Below are positions 21,640 through 33,800 of a stretch of DNA of 64,000 nt, piece by piece (position 1 is the stretch's first letter; every line of letters starts with the position of its first letter). The stretch covers positions 15,981,001 to 16,045,000 of the forward strand of contig NC_053187.1 of the NCBI RefSeq assembly GCF_905163445.1. The letters run 5' to 3'. A program made the position numbers and the translations under genes. The notes beneath the pieces are model-generated. The model made no database searches. It was given only the letters and a program-made list of their open reading frames with translations, and had not been told where the DNA came from. The DNA comes from Pararge aegeria. Taxonomy: Eukaryota; Arthropoda; Insecta; Lepidoptera; Nymphalidae.

Positions 21640-22135
21640 CCCTGTTATCCCTATCCCTACACTAATATTATTCATGTCAATGTAAGTTTGTTTGTTACGC
21701 TTTCACGCAAAAACTACTTAACCGATCCTCATGAAACTTTTTACACATATTCTTGGAAGTGTTAGAAGTAATATAGGATACTTTATATTCCGACATTAAG
21801 CTCGGTTCCTTTGAGAGTGAATGAAAGTTTTTGACGATTTTACACTATAACTCCTACGAATTATAACCGATTTAAATGATTATGTTTGTACTATAGAGGT
21901 TATACTATGTGTTTAATTTTGCCCAAACTGTGGTTGGAGATAGAGGATAGAACTCCTCAGCGGACAGCAGCAAACCCCACATAAATGTGGGGTTTGCTGC
22001 TGGCTACCACCTGCTGGTGGTAGGCTTAGCGATACCGAATACTTTAAATATTTTTAGAACTACAACTCAATTTAATGCTACATCAAAAACCAAATCAGAC
22101 GCAGACGAAGTCGCGTGCAACAGCTAGTAGAGTAA
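21640..22135. mobile_element. Non-coding dispersed element ending in 'gaagtcgcgtgcaacagcta'
   Basis: Begins near 'ccctacactaatattatt', carries 'acgcaaaaactacttaaccg' and a 'gtggggtttgctgctggcta' palindromic patch, and ends at the 'gacgaagtcgcgtgcaacag' phrase typical of abundant lepidopteran non-autonomous elements. Class (Helitron-like or other) is not certain. Confidence 0.55.
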
Positions 22136-22525
22136 TATAATAAAACGGTAACTTTACTTTTCTGGTTGGTTTAAGTGTGATTGCCCTTTTTCACGTATCA
22201 ATTTTCGCAATCTTAACATTAGAAGAAAACGGATACAGACTACAGTACGCGAATTGTTCATGCAGGCCTAGCAGCGAGCTGTTTTAGTACTGTGTATTGT
22301 ATATACCTTCTAATAATCTAGACAGTTGTGTGACCTAGTTCCGAGAGCGCAAATCAATCGATCGCCCACTAAACCCATGTTATGTGGAGATAGATTGGTG
22401 ATGAAGATTACTGATGATTTCACAGGTTCGAATCTAGCCTTATCTTTCCATATCTTGAACTCAATCTCTCTCGATTCCGATGACAAACGGCCCACAGCTG
22501 GGCAACAGGTATTTCTCCAGAAGCA

Positions 22526-22683
22526 GTGGCGCGCATAGAGATCATTTAAAATGAAGGAAATCTCTGATAAGAATTATAACATTTATAAAAACCCTACCCT
22601 TAAGTATTTATAGCTTCTACTGGGGATTTTCTTTATTTTATATCATCTGCATACCCTGTGCATACCCTTTATGCACGCCACTG
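22526..22683. mobile_element. MITE family B, complete palindromic copy
   Basis: Starts 'agtggcgcgcatagag' and ends 'tatgcacgccactg'. The two halves are inverted repeats around 'ataaaaaccctacccttaag'. About 158 bp, non-coding. It supplies a clean reference for the family. Confidence 0.8.
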
Positions 22684-23384
22684 TTCAGAAGATAGGAAAT
22701 TCGGGTCGGACGTACCTACCTACAATACGTGTTCACGAGCTTTCGTTGCAGGTGCCGCGGGGTCGAAAAACGATAAGTAATTATTTTTGTCCTTACCCAG
22801 AATTGAACCCAAAGCCCTCATGATCCGTAGTCGTACATGCTAACTACGAGGTCAACGAGGTAGTTTTTACAATAATATCTGTTTAAAATCATTACACAAG
22901 AAGTAGTCTTTCCCGAACTGTAGAGCGTGGTGGTTTTAAACGTGTAAAGTTTTACCAGTGCATGTACAGTTGAAATATTCAATTTTAAAAGAAAACTTTT
23001 TCAATAACATATACTGGAACAAAGTACAACATCCTGTATGCACGCGGGCCGTCAGTCGAGGCCGGTTATGCACTTCTGGCGCGTTCAATAGGTATGGCGA
23101 GCGCACGAACGTTTACCTAGTTCCTCGCTTTATTAATGAATGACCCACTGATGTAGGTACGAGACAATATTAATTGTCGTAATATTAAGAAAAAACTGAA
23201 GTCCTTCTTTTTAAGTAACTTGTGATCATTTTTATACACAACATGGTAAACTGGCAATAATGTTCTGTAGTTAACGTACCTAGACTTAATTCTCTGTTAG
23301 CATACTTATATTACAAACCTGGGTGGTTTTCTGATGCTAGCTATAAGTATTTTTTATTTTTTTGGAAACTTTATGTAATAAATA

Positions 23385-23527
23385 AATAAAATACCCGGTT
23401 CTTAACTCTATCCCAGACACTAAAAAACCTTCATGTTCATCACACGAATATTGTCCAGTTGTGGGAATCGAACCCACGGCCTTGGACTCAGAAAGCAGGG
23501 TAGCTACCCACTGCGCCAGTCGGCCAA
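23385..23527 (-). mobile_element. tRNA-derived SINE (family S1), body truncated
   Basis: Minus-strand tRNA-like head (plus strand: 'gtgggaatcgaacccacggc', 'cagaaagcagggtagctacc', 'gcgccagtcggcc'). Part of the body is missing. Confidence 0.8.
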
Positions 23528-23599
23528 ATTACGTGAATGGGTGAGTTCTTTTAAAATATTATAAAAGTTACAATTTACAATACCTATAGTATCTTTCAT

Positions 23600-23890
23600 A
23601 TTTCGGAAGGACACTTGCCGCTAACCACCTGAGGGGTTGCTACGGCGTCACCGGGGGAGTGAGGCGAGCGCGAAAGCTCGCATTGAGAAGAGCCCCAGGG
23701 CTCGACGACATCGGGGGGAACAATATAGTATTTTGAAGAACTTGCATATATAGGCGGCTAGCTGCTGTGGGAATGGCATGGCTGGTACTGTGGTAGGTGC
23801 AGTATAGACAGCACCGGGGCGGGTTTGCGATAGATTTGTTGGGGGGCCGCGTCCGCCATGTGCGAAGTTTCCCGCCCTTTTCATCGGTCA
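23600..23890 (+). pseudogene. Probable LINE reverse-transcriptase remnant
   Basis: GC-rich patch. One plus-strand frame reads RKLALRRAPGLDDIGGN, resembling the conserved K-A-P-G-x-D-x-I segment at the start of LINE reverse transcriptases. The frame is soon broken. The minus-strand open frames here are shadows. Confidence 0.45.
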
Positions 23891-24019
23891 ATTTATATTT
23901 TAAGCTTCCCTAACTTTTATTAAACATATATACACCTGTCATTGGCTAATCTGTGCTTTTCAGGCGTCCGATTTCGATCCCCGGCTCGCATATGCCTTTT
24001 ATTTTTTTTATTCCGCTAC

Positions 24020-24330
24020 AAGTTAGCCCTCAACTGCAATCTCACCTGGTGGTAAGTTATGATGCAGTCTAAGATAGTAGCGGGATAACCTGTAAGCAGT
24101 GCATAGGGTATGCAGAAAGGAGGAAGATGGCATAAAATGAAAAAAAATTAGTAGGTAGCCAGTGCTTTTGCGCATGTATGAAGTGCACGCCACTGCCTGT
24201 TAGGTGGTATGGTAGTCATACCCCTAAAAAGTTTTAGCGACATCGCACCGGAACACTAAATTTTTTAGCGGCACGTCTTTGTCGGGCGGGTGGTAACTAG
24301 TCACAGCCAAAGCCTCCCACCAGACAAACC
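24020..24330 (+). mobile_element. tRNA-headed SINE-like element (family S2), antisense, split by a nested family B MITE
   Basis: Outer element: 'caatctcacctggtggtaag' and 'gatagtagcgggataacctgt' on the left, 'cctgttaggtggtatggtag' and 'cacagccaaagcctcccacc' on the right. An insertion of about 100 bp at 24096-24196, from 'agtgcatagggtatgcag' to 'gtgcacgccactg', interrupts it. 'cctgt' occurs on both sides. Compare the uninterrupted copy at 57250-57480. Confidence 0.7.
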
Positions 24331-24334
24331 GTAT

Positions 24335-26680
24335 GGTAAGGTATGGTTATATTCATGGCGTGAGTAGAGAAGCTTTAGAAGCATTATCTTAACCAGCCGG
24401 TAAGCTCATGGTCGTTGGCCTTTCCGAAAGCTTGCTACCTCATAGTCACACGCGGATCAATATTTTCAATCCCTATCAAAAAAATAATATTATACCTATC
24501 GAAAGTCTGCTACCTACTGACTTCTATTTATTTTTAATTTCGATTTAGTTTGGCAAAAACAGTCCTTACATAGTAACTTGCTACATAGGTATTATAACAA
24601 TCTTATTGTACGCTAAACATTGCCGAAAAAGAACATTAACTTACAATAATACAAAAAAATGGATTTGATCATAAATATAAGGAAATATAAAACGATTTGT
24701 CTAATGGATTTAACTAGCGGATGACCACGACTTCGTCTGCTTATGATTTCCGACTCCCCGTGATATTAAGACGTGTTTTGTGGCACATGGTGGCTAAAAA
24801 GCCTTTCAAAGGAGTATGTTTTGAGGAATAAGATTGCAACGAACGGACAGGAAAGAGTATGAATAAATAGGTAACCATTTCATATTAGGTATTAAGTTTA
24901 ACAATTTTATTGCAAAGACACAATAAACGATTCTGATAATTATATAAACTTATATACAACCTCCAGAACGCGGGCTATATGTGTGCAAAATTATTTCAAC
25001 GTAATTTGTGCCGTACACAAAGCTTATTTTGTAAGTACAAGCTTCACCTGTATGTTTGTTTGTAACACTCTTTTGGACTTATTTTAGACCCAATTCAAAA
25101 GGTCTGTTTTTGTTAAAACTTTGTAGAAGTATTGAGGATGATAAGATATAACGGCTAGCTTGTATTGGGATAAATGGATGGAAATGGATTCTGCGGAAAC
25201 AGTCCCCGAGCATTTTTCCGGGATAAAATTATCCATTGTTGAAATTCAAGATGCAAAGTATCTTTTTATGGATTTTTATGTTAAATTGCGACAAGCATGA
25301 TGCATCGGTTGAGCTGAAAACAGGTAACAAACAAACAACTAAACAAACAGACACAATTTCTCATTTACAAAATTAGTTTGGATACTGCGAGAACAGTCCC
25401 CGTCAATTTTTCTGAGATGAAAAGTATCGTATCTTTGTTTTCAAGATGCATAAATAGTATCTCTGTATTAAATTTCGTCAAGATCATTGCTCTAGTTAAG
25501 CTGAAGATAGGTAACAAACAAATAAATGCATAAACAGACACATTTTCTTATTTATAATATTAGAATGGTTCCCGGGGTATCCTATGTTTGTCTTTAAGAT
25601 GCAAAAGACAGCAGAAAAACCCAGTAGATTAATGACAAAATTATGTGTGGCCCAAAAAGTTAATCAAAAATATATAGTTAAAATCATGTTATTTTCAATT
25701 TACCAACTTGTAAATGTCATGAAACTACTCAAACAAACATGTCGCGTCAGTCATACCTATTTTTGAAATTCGAATTCGGTCTGTACAAGTTAAACCCCGC
25801 ACCTCTGCGAACCATAGATAGGAGATGACATCAATTAAACCTAGAATAAAAAACTGTTTAATATAGTTACCTATCCTTAAAACTCGACGCGTAGCTGGCA
25901 CTCGCACATGAAGAAGCTATAGGTCCAGATAAATAGGCAAATACCTACTATGTTATGATATGTATGTAACTATGTAGACAAGCTTCCACGAGCGAGGGAC
26001 GCACACGAATCGCGTGCGCAGACTTTATTGATTTTCACCACCCCACGCGTTTCATCCCTTCGCTCTTTGTACCTACGCGTACCTATATACTATCTATAGA
26101 TGTGTTTATCGATCTAGCGAGCAGAGGCGGTCATGAGGCGCCAACATTCTAGTTAAGAAGGAATTTGCTTTAGTAACCTAAATTGTTATTCGACATCGAT
26201 AATAGTAATTGAAGTTGCGTTTGTTAGGCGTAAAATATAATTAAAAAATATTGGTACCTAATAAAATGTAACCTAACCCATACAAAAAAGAAACAAATTA
26301 CAAAAGTTTACACTGGAGTGTAATAAAGCTGTATTTTACCAACTTTCTCAAAGGGTGGCTTTCAATTCACTGTAATTATTTTTTTATGTAGGTAAATGTG
26401 AAGAATCGCCTATTCCTCCACCGTTTCTTGAGTGTAGCCTTAGTACAACAAAGTTATTTCGCAAATTAAGCTCTGTACCGTCAAAATAAAATGAACCTAA
26501 TTTTGCACACTCAAGGGTCGCCAATCTTGTACTTGTGTACCAAATGTACTTCTGATTTTTATTTGACAAAGTTCTGCTAAAATACAGAGCTCTAAATTTT
26601 AGACTAATTTGAGCTTTATCTTTATATTTATAAGATCCATTTTACTCTGATGCAACTTATTACGGGCGAGCAAAATTTGT
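24335..26680. other. Intergenic DNA with fragments of dispersed elements
   Basis: A 'gatgaccacgacttcgtctg' phrase near 24720 and two related 'acaaacagacacaatttctc'-type ends near 25350 and 25540 mark decayed non-coding elements. No exon-like segment was seen. Confidence 0.5.
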
Positions 26681-26689
26681 GCTGAGCGT

Positions 26690-27470
26690 ACTAATAACGA
26701 GGTTCGATTGGATGGGCAGACCAAAACTTAGGTATTGGGTTTTTGGTCATTAGGTTAGTACGGGCCTCATAAGTGGGCTCAGAGTCACTCAGCGGGCGAT
26801 GGAGAGAGCTATGCTAAGAGTATCTCTATGTGATCAAATCAGAGATTAGGAGATCCGTAGAAAAACTAGAGTTACAGACATAGCTCAGCAAGTTGCGAAG
26901 CTTTTATAATATGATTCCTAAGGTAATTTTGGACCTCCCAATGCATAAGTTTAAAGAATATGTTAAAAAACATTTATTACATCGAGGTTATTATACAATT
27001 GATGAATTTCTTAATGATAAGGTTGCTTGGAAGCATCCGGCTCCGCTTTCATCTCTTACAAGATACAAAAATGAATTTTAAAATGTAAAATGTAAATTGT
27101 TGATATTGGAAAAGAGCAACTGCTAATTTTCTTGCCGGCTTCTTCTCGGTAGAATCTGCCTTCCGAACCGGTGGTAAAGTCACTACACACAGACAGACTT
27201 GACGTTTCAAAAGTGCTTATACTAGGCCTACTTGAAATAAATGAATTTTTAATTTTGAATTTGAATTTTGAATTTTGAATTTGAAGTGGCAAACGCGGTA
27301 AACGCAGCGTAGGTCGACCCGCACCGAGGGGGAAAGACGACATCAGGCGAGTCGCTATGGTCCGCTGGAGGAAAGCAGCCCAGGACCATGGATTGTGGAA
27401 CACCCTACAAAATACCTCCAACAGTGGTCGTCAGTTGATTGAATTGATGATCATGATGATGATGAAGTTA
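26690..27470 (+). mobile_element. Composite LINE remnant: RTE fragment, family C1 3' end, RTE 3' end
   Basis: 26755-26890 reads GLRVTQRAMERAMLRVSLCD, then stops and frame breaks, a late part of RTE-like LINE proteins. 26893-27265 is a sense C1 LINE end encoding NMIPKVILDLPMHKFKEYVK through KVAWKHP, then the 3' UTR with a GAATTTTGAATTTGAA tail. 27290-27470 resumes RTE sequence (GRPTLR, then DDIRRVAMVRWRKAAQDHGL) with a GATGATGATG tail. Reading: a C1 element inserted into an older RTE copy. Confidence 0.75.
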
Positions 27471-27853
27471 ATAGGTGCGTAACGAAGCCAGAAGTTAGTT
27501 TATGTAAGTACGGTAAACCGTTCGCCAGGGCCAAGAACCAACCCTCACACTAAATTTGTAATGCTCGTTTAATTAAAAAATATCAGAAAAATAAAAGATT
27601 TTAATTATTACATCCACCCAAAGTCAAAATATTATTTTAATTTTTATTTTGGTGGCAAAAAGGTCCAAGGTTGGGTTCCTTTTTGCACGTTTTTTGAAAA
27701 TATTGTGTTTTTAATCTGTGGCCAGTATTTTAGATTCGAGTTTGGCTTTGACATTTGACATATTTTGATTCCGTGCTCTGTGAGCTTGGTTTTTATTAAT
27801 TTTCTGACTAATATTTACTTTCTTTAATAATATAAAAGCTGTGAAGCTATACA

Positions 27854-30800
27854 ATGAACACGCAGGCTAAATCCACTGCATTATCTGTGGATTTAAACAG
27901 TTTCATTTACGGCGTATCGCGAAGAAATTTTCAAAATGCTCCTGATCTGACGAAAATTGGTATTACCCTGTTAAAGAACTTCCCAGCGGCTAGAGATGCT
28001 GTACTGGAATACTTTGCAATGGTATTCCATGACGCGGTCAACGTATCTATAAACCAAGCGGACTATGAAGTAAGCCTTAATAGATTTCTATCAATATAAA
28101 CGAAAATAACAAATCGTGGTTTCGGCACACAGACTCGCATTTTATCCCTTTTGAGATTGCTTTCACAATCAAGATCTTTTTGCTCACCAGCAGGCCTATT
28201 GTAGGTTGGTTGATCATCATTTTCATAAACTTAAAACTGTGGGAATCACTGATTAACAGGTTCAACCTGTGTGCAATCTGTCACCTGTTTTTCCAAAGGA
28301 GATTCAGTGCTCATCATCTTAGTTACAAATCTCAAAAAAGTTTTTTATCATCTCTAATATTAATTGTAAATCCATCAAGTTATAAAATAGGCCACCTGCA
28401 CTTGTCAACTGTTATACTAGATGATATTTATTGGATGAAGTTTTTCAACTTCAAGTTCTTTATTTAGAAGTTAGTTAAGATTCCATCATTATCAAGCCAT
28501 TATCTGCCCACTACAGGACACAGGTCTCCTCTCAGGATGAATAGGGTTTAGGTCATGCAGACGTTACACTCATTGAGAATGTTATGGTAAACTCTCAGAC
28601 ATGCAGGTTTCCTCATGATGTTTTTAACATGATGGTAAAAGCAAGTGATATTTTAATTGCCTAAATTAAAATGTACTTAACTCTAGAGATGTGTGCAGGG
28701 GATTAAATTGTGTTCCCCCAAAAGGGCCTAAGCCTTAAACACTAGGTTATCCACAAAGGACTAGATTATATTTTTTGGATGAAGTTTTCCAAATTCAAGT
28801 TCTTCATTTAAAATTAATGTCATATAATATAATAACTATTTTTTAGCCTGATTCATCTAACAATGGTTCACTTGAGAGTGTCAGTATGATTGGACCGGAG
28901 CTTTGTAGCTTGGGTGAATCTTGGGCACCATTCATTGCTCCTTGGTGCATCAATCTCATTATGGATATAGCTACAGAGAAGGCCAACTTACCAAGTAATT
29001 ATGACATATATTTTTTATTTTTTTCAGTCTATTTAATTTAACTTGCAAAGATTCACAATTTTAATCCTTACAAATTTTATAAATGCCAAAGTGTGTTTGT
29101 TTCTCCTGCCATTAGTGGCAGTCATTATTATAGTTATATTAAAAATATAACTATAATAATATAACTTTTTTTCATTAAGTCATAATTCTCTGTTTTTGAG
29201 ATATTTAGACTCTGATGGAACCAAAAAACTTGTCAGGGCTTCATAACATTGCCAGATGTACCAGCCAACAAATATACCCACTAACTGTGCAATCAAAAAT
29301 AATGTCAAAAATATAGGTACAGATGTGTTAAGTTTGTTTTAGTCTTATTAAAATTCCATCTCTTACAGATACCACATTGCAGAATACAGAAGCAGTAAGA
29401 GTGCTGTTAGATATCACCACCCAGAATCTTACTTTACTGAAAGCTGAAGAAAGAGCCAAATGTATTGACATGATGTTAGGTAATATAATCATCCTTTTTT
29501 TTCCTTAAATTATCCTTCTTTAACCTCATTCTTGTTTGGTAGCCTAGTGGTTAGACATTGGTCTCCCATTCAGGGACATCTCATTCATAGGCAAGCATTT
29601 CTTGCTTTTCAGACTTGTGTGTGATTTAAGCAATTAAATATCAATTGTGTAAGTAGTGCAGGGAAACTTTGTGAAGAACCCTGAGAATTCTTCACACTGT
29701 TCTTAAAGGCCAATGAAAACTCTGCAACTTTTCACTTGTTCAGAGTAGTGGAATGCAGCCTTGTTACCCAACCAATCTGTAATTTTATCACATTACTTTA
29801 ATGTACACTCTACGGAGACACAGATTGTATGAGATGTGTTTTATTAGACTATGGTTTCTCTATAACTTTTATGCTGTTTAGGTTGTCGTGCATGCTCATG
29901 GGCAGTGGGGTGGGTGGGTCGTGCTGAGCCAGCGTTGGTTGCTCCAAGAGCGTTGACCCTCAGCGCTGACGCGGCTCGCGCTGTGTTGGCTCATCTGGCA
30001 AACCATCCTCCTGCTTTGTTCCACGTCAGGGCGGCATTGGTTGATTTGTTTCAGGCGAGTACAATCCCATTAAATAGCTTTACCTACCTTACTTACCTTA
30101 AGCAAGATGTCACTCAGGTATTTCTCTGAGATTGAAACCCAGTTTGGTAACAACTGGGTGTATTTTGAATGCAAAATAATTAACAGTGCTTTCATTTGCA
30201 AAAGCAGTGTCCCGTTTTATATTTTTTAGTTTTAGAACTGCAGTTCAAGATATATATTTTCCATGTTATTATGTTTGCAGGAAGCTATCAGAGAAGACAG
30301 TAAAGTTGAGTCGAAGAGAGATGTTATTCCTTATTTATTGACCCTTGCTTCAAAATCGGATATTGTATTGAAGGCTCTTACGCAGGACATAGAAAGAACT
30401 TGTAAGTAGAAAAAGTAATTTTGAAATTATATCATTAAGAGGTTGCGAAAATTCACCAAATGACGACAGTACTATGATACATGAATATTTTGACAATTTT
30501 TGTCAACATTTCCAGATGCGTTTGAATAATTAAGATATTTTACTATCAATGCAATAATTTGTAATAAAATAAATTACAAAAATGTTATTTTGAGTAGTTT
30601 TTAAGTAAGGCAATGATGCCCCTGTTTGTTTGTCTGGTGTGATGTGCCGCAAGCAGGACGCAAATTTGCACGCTACCGCAGACGCAATTCGGGCGCGTTG
30701 GTTTGGCCTTAGTTTTAAAGTTTTATTTTTTTATTTTAGTGACAGACGATGTTATGGACAGACTGTGTGCAGTATGTACCACCCACAGACACAGTGGACC

Positions 30801-33800
30801 GTGGGATGGCGTTGGTCCCGATTCGCTCGTAGCGCTGCTTCTGAGGTCCGATGTCCATTGCTTCTTACTGCTTCTGAAGCACGCCCAGAAGAATTTATTC
30901 TGCAGGCAATTATTGGGTAAGTGTTTGTTGGGTTCTGTATTGTGTCGTCATCATCATATCAACCCATCACTGGCCCACCACAGGGCTCGGGTCTCCTCCC
31001 ACAATATGGATACACTTGTGGCCATCGTATGAATGTAAATATTTTTTTTCGGTAGTGATTTTAAACCCTCGACGCAAAAACGATGGGCTGTTATAATTTT
31101 GAAGTGTATGAGCGTGTGTGTGTTTGTGTGTGTGTGAGTTTGTTTGTGTGTGTGTTGGGCATCGGATTTTGTTTTTTTTTCTTTTGTATCAGAGGTGTAT
31201 GTGTCGACTGTTCTTAGATAGATGAAAATCGGTTCAAGATGGCCGCAACCAACAAAATGGCGGATTACATAATATTTTTTCACAACTTTCTCAATATGGT
31301 TTTCAAGTGAAAGGGCTGAACGAGAAGAATATAACACAAACACAAATTTCAAATCCAACATGTCCGCCAACACAAATGCAAATAACATTTCGTTTAAGAA
31401 CTCCTTCAAAATGGCTAGCAAATAAAATTGCTTGACTAGTAGAATAATGTACGCGATATTGACAGTCGGGGGTTTTTAAATTTTAGTTTATAATATATCT
31501 ATATACTTATATTAACAAAAAGGCCAATAACATTTCTTTTCACAACACCCTCAATATGAGTATCAAATGAAAGCGCTCGACTAGTAGAATAATGTACACG
31601 ATATTGAAAGTCGGGGGTTTTTTAATTAGAATTTTTAGTCAAAGTCAAATAATTCTTTATTCAAATAGGCACATAGGTGGCACTTTTGATGATTATATAC
31701 AAAATGTGTACATAGCAGTGAGTAGTGATGGCGATAACTACAATCGTAAACTTAAAACTAAAGCAACGAGTGTTCCAATCGCGCCCTGGTCTAAGAAGAA
31801 GCCCACAACAAACTTAGCCGGGTGTTTTTTCTGTTAAATCTCACATTGTCATTAGAAAGTTATAGTTTATACTATATCTCTATTACTTTGGTTTTTGTTA
31901 CAGAATACCTTCTCCAAAAACTGGAATACGAAAGTCTCTTCCCAGATTCGAATCTAACGCTTGTGATGAGTGCCGCTGAAGAAATTAGCATCATTAGGGA
32001 GAAACTGTTGGTGGGCAACCAGTTGGAGCAGTATTCTATTGCCAGGATACTTATTATAGTCAGTAAGTGAATTCCGCCGCTAAGCAGCATTGTTGCAATG
32101 CACATGTTTTGAAATTTGATCGTAGATGTTAACAACATCACAGAGCAATAAGGCGGAACACAGATTAAAAATGTGTAAAGATGAGATACTCTAAGAGCGT
32201 AAGCACACGGCGTATTTTTAACGCGCAGACGACGCGCGTATTAGGAACGCGCGTCTTCAGCGCCGTAGACGCTGATTGTTGCGTTTACATTATACAATAT
32301 CCTAGTAATCAATCAGCGTCAAGAAATGAATCTGGCAGTTCACTCCTAAATGGGGATAGCAATGAATCGGTTACAAATGACTCCGATATCATATCTGACA
32401 TGTATGATGATATTGAATAAATAAATCTTATTCTCTTATTAATAATCAAAGTGCACTTGTCTTTTTAAGATTGATTTAGAACTGTAACTGGTCAATAAAT
32501 AAATAGGTACATAATAAATAAATAAATACTGGTTGTTTTCTTACCTCAATGTGATGAGTAAACGTTCTTCTGCCGATATACATGATCTCATTACTGTATT
32601 TTGGCGAGTTAACTCCGGTTTTAGATACAAAAAAAGTTCTTGGAATGACGGATATGACATTCGATAACACTGAATTCGAGGAGCTTCTGATCAAAACGCA
32701 AAAGCTACGAGCGACTACAGCGCGTATACGCGCAGTAGAGGCGCGTTTCACGATCGCCCCGTGTGCTTAAGGTTAGAAGGTTGCGTTCAAATCTCGTATG
32801 AAGCGCGTATACGCGCGTCATCTGTGCGTCGCCAGCGCGTATAAAATACGCCGTGTGCTCCAATGTCCCGCATCACAACTGACAGCTAATGTTTGACAGC
32901 TAGTGTTGGACTAATGAAATTTTTGATTATCGATAAACTAGTGATTTAGTACTAATATGTTTGAGTACTTATTATCGATATTAGTACAATTTTAAATTAT
33001 TTAAAGGTTAGAAAATGAAACATAAAATAAGGCAGTATATAGTTTATGTCCGGTACAAATGTTGGGTGTTTATTTTGTTTTTCCTTTGTCACCAGGTTAC
33101 AATCTACCCTCAGAATTTGTGAGCACAATCAGCTTCCTCCTCCAATACTCTCGAAGCGATACAACTTTAGCTCTCCTTGTACGAATCATATCCGGTACAA
33201 TAAATTTACACACCCCGGCAGACTGCCCGGATGTGAACATGGACACAGAGAGATACCAGGGGTTCATAAAAACCGGGGTAGAGTATGCTTTGAGAGACGC
33301 CATGATGGCTGACACTCAAGTCAACAAGTGCTTCGTTCAAGATGAAAGCTTTGACTTTAAAACTAACCTGTATCACTACTGCGCTAACATTGTTAAGCTT
33401 CTGAGGTAAGCTGTTAGTTTTAAGATATGTATTTGTTTATATTAAGTCCACCACCAACTTTGTGCCAGCGTGGTGGACTACGGCCTTAACCCCTTCTCAT
33501 TGTCGGAGGAGATCCGTTCCTTGTAGTGAGCCGGTAATGGGTTGATATAATGATATAATTCAGTAATATAAGATTTTTTGCTCGCAATCAGGGAGTAGTT
33601 TGCGCATACCTATACCGTCAAAGAAAAATGGAGCTTATGTAGGTACGCTTAGAGTCGCAAATTCTATATTTCTGATTTCCATTTCTGTGTTCCAGTGTCT
33701 ACCAAAAGCTAAAGAATTGTAGAAAAATTTGAACTTTTATCAAATATAAATAAACTCCATTTTACTATGATGCCTCAGTATTTCGATGTTCGAAAACGAT

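Noticed and set aside
22310..23143. Small plus- and minus-strand frames of 60-70 codons as genes
   Set aside because: They overlap MITE family B or AT-rich DNA, without splice context or family similarity.
30954..31421. 155-codon minus-strand frame
   Set aside because: It translates the GT-rich repeat as His/Thr/Gln runs and overlaps a LINE tail, with no protein-family resemblance.
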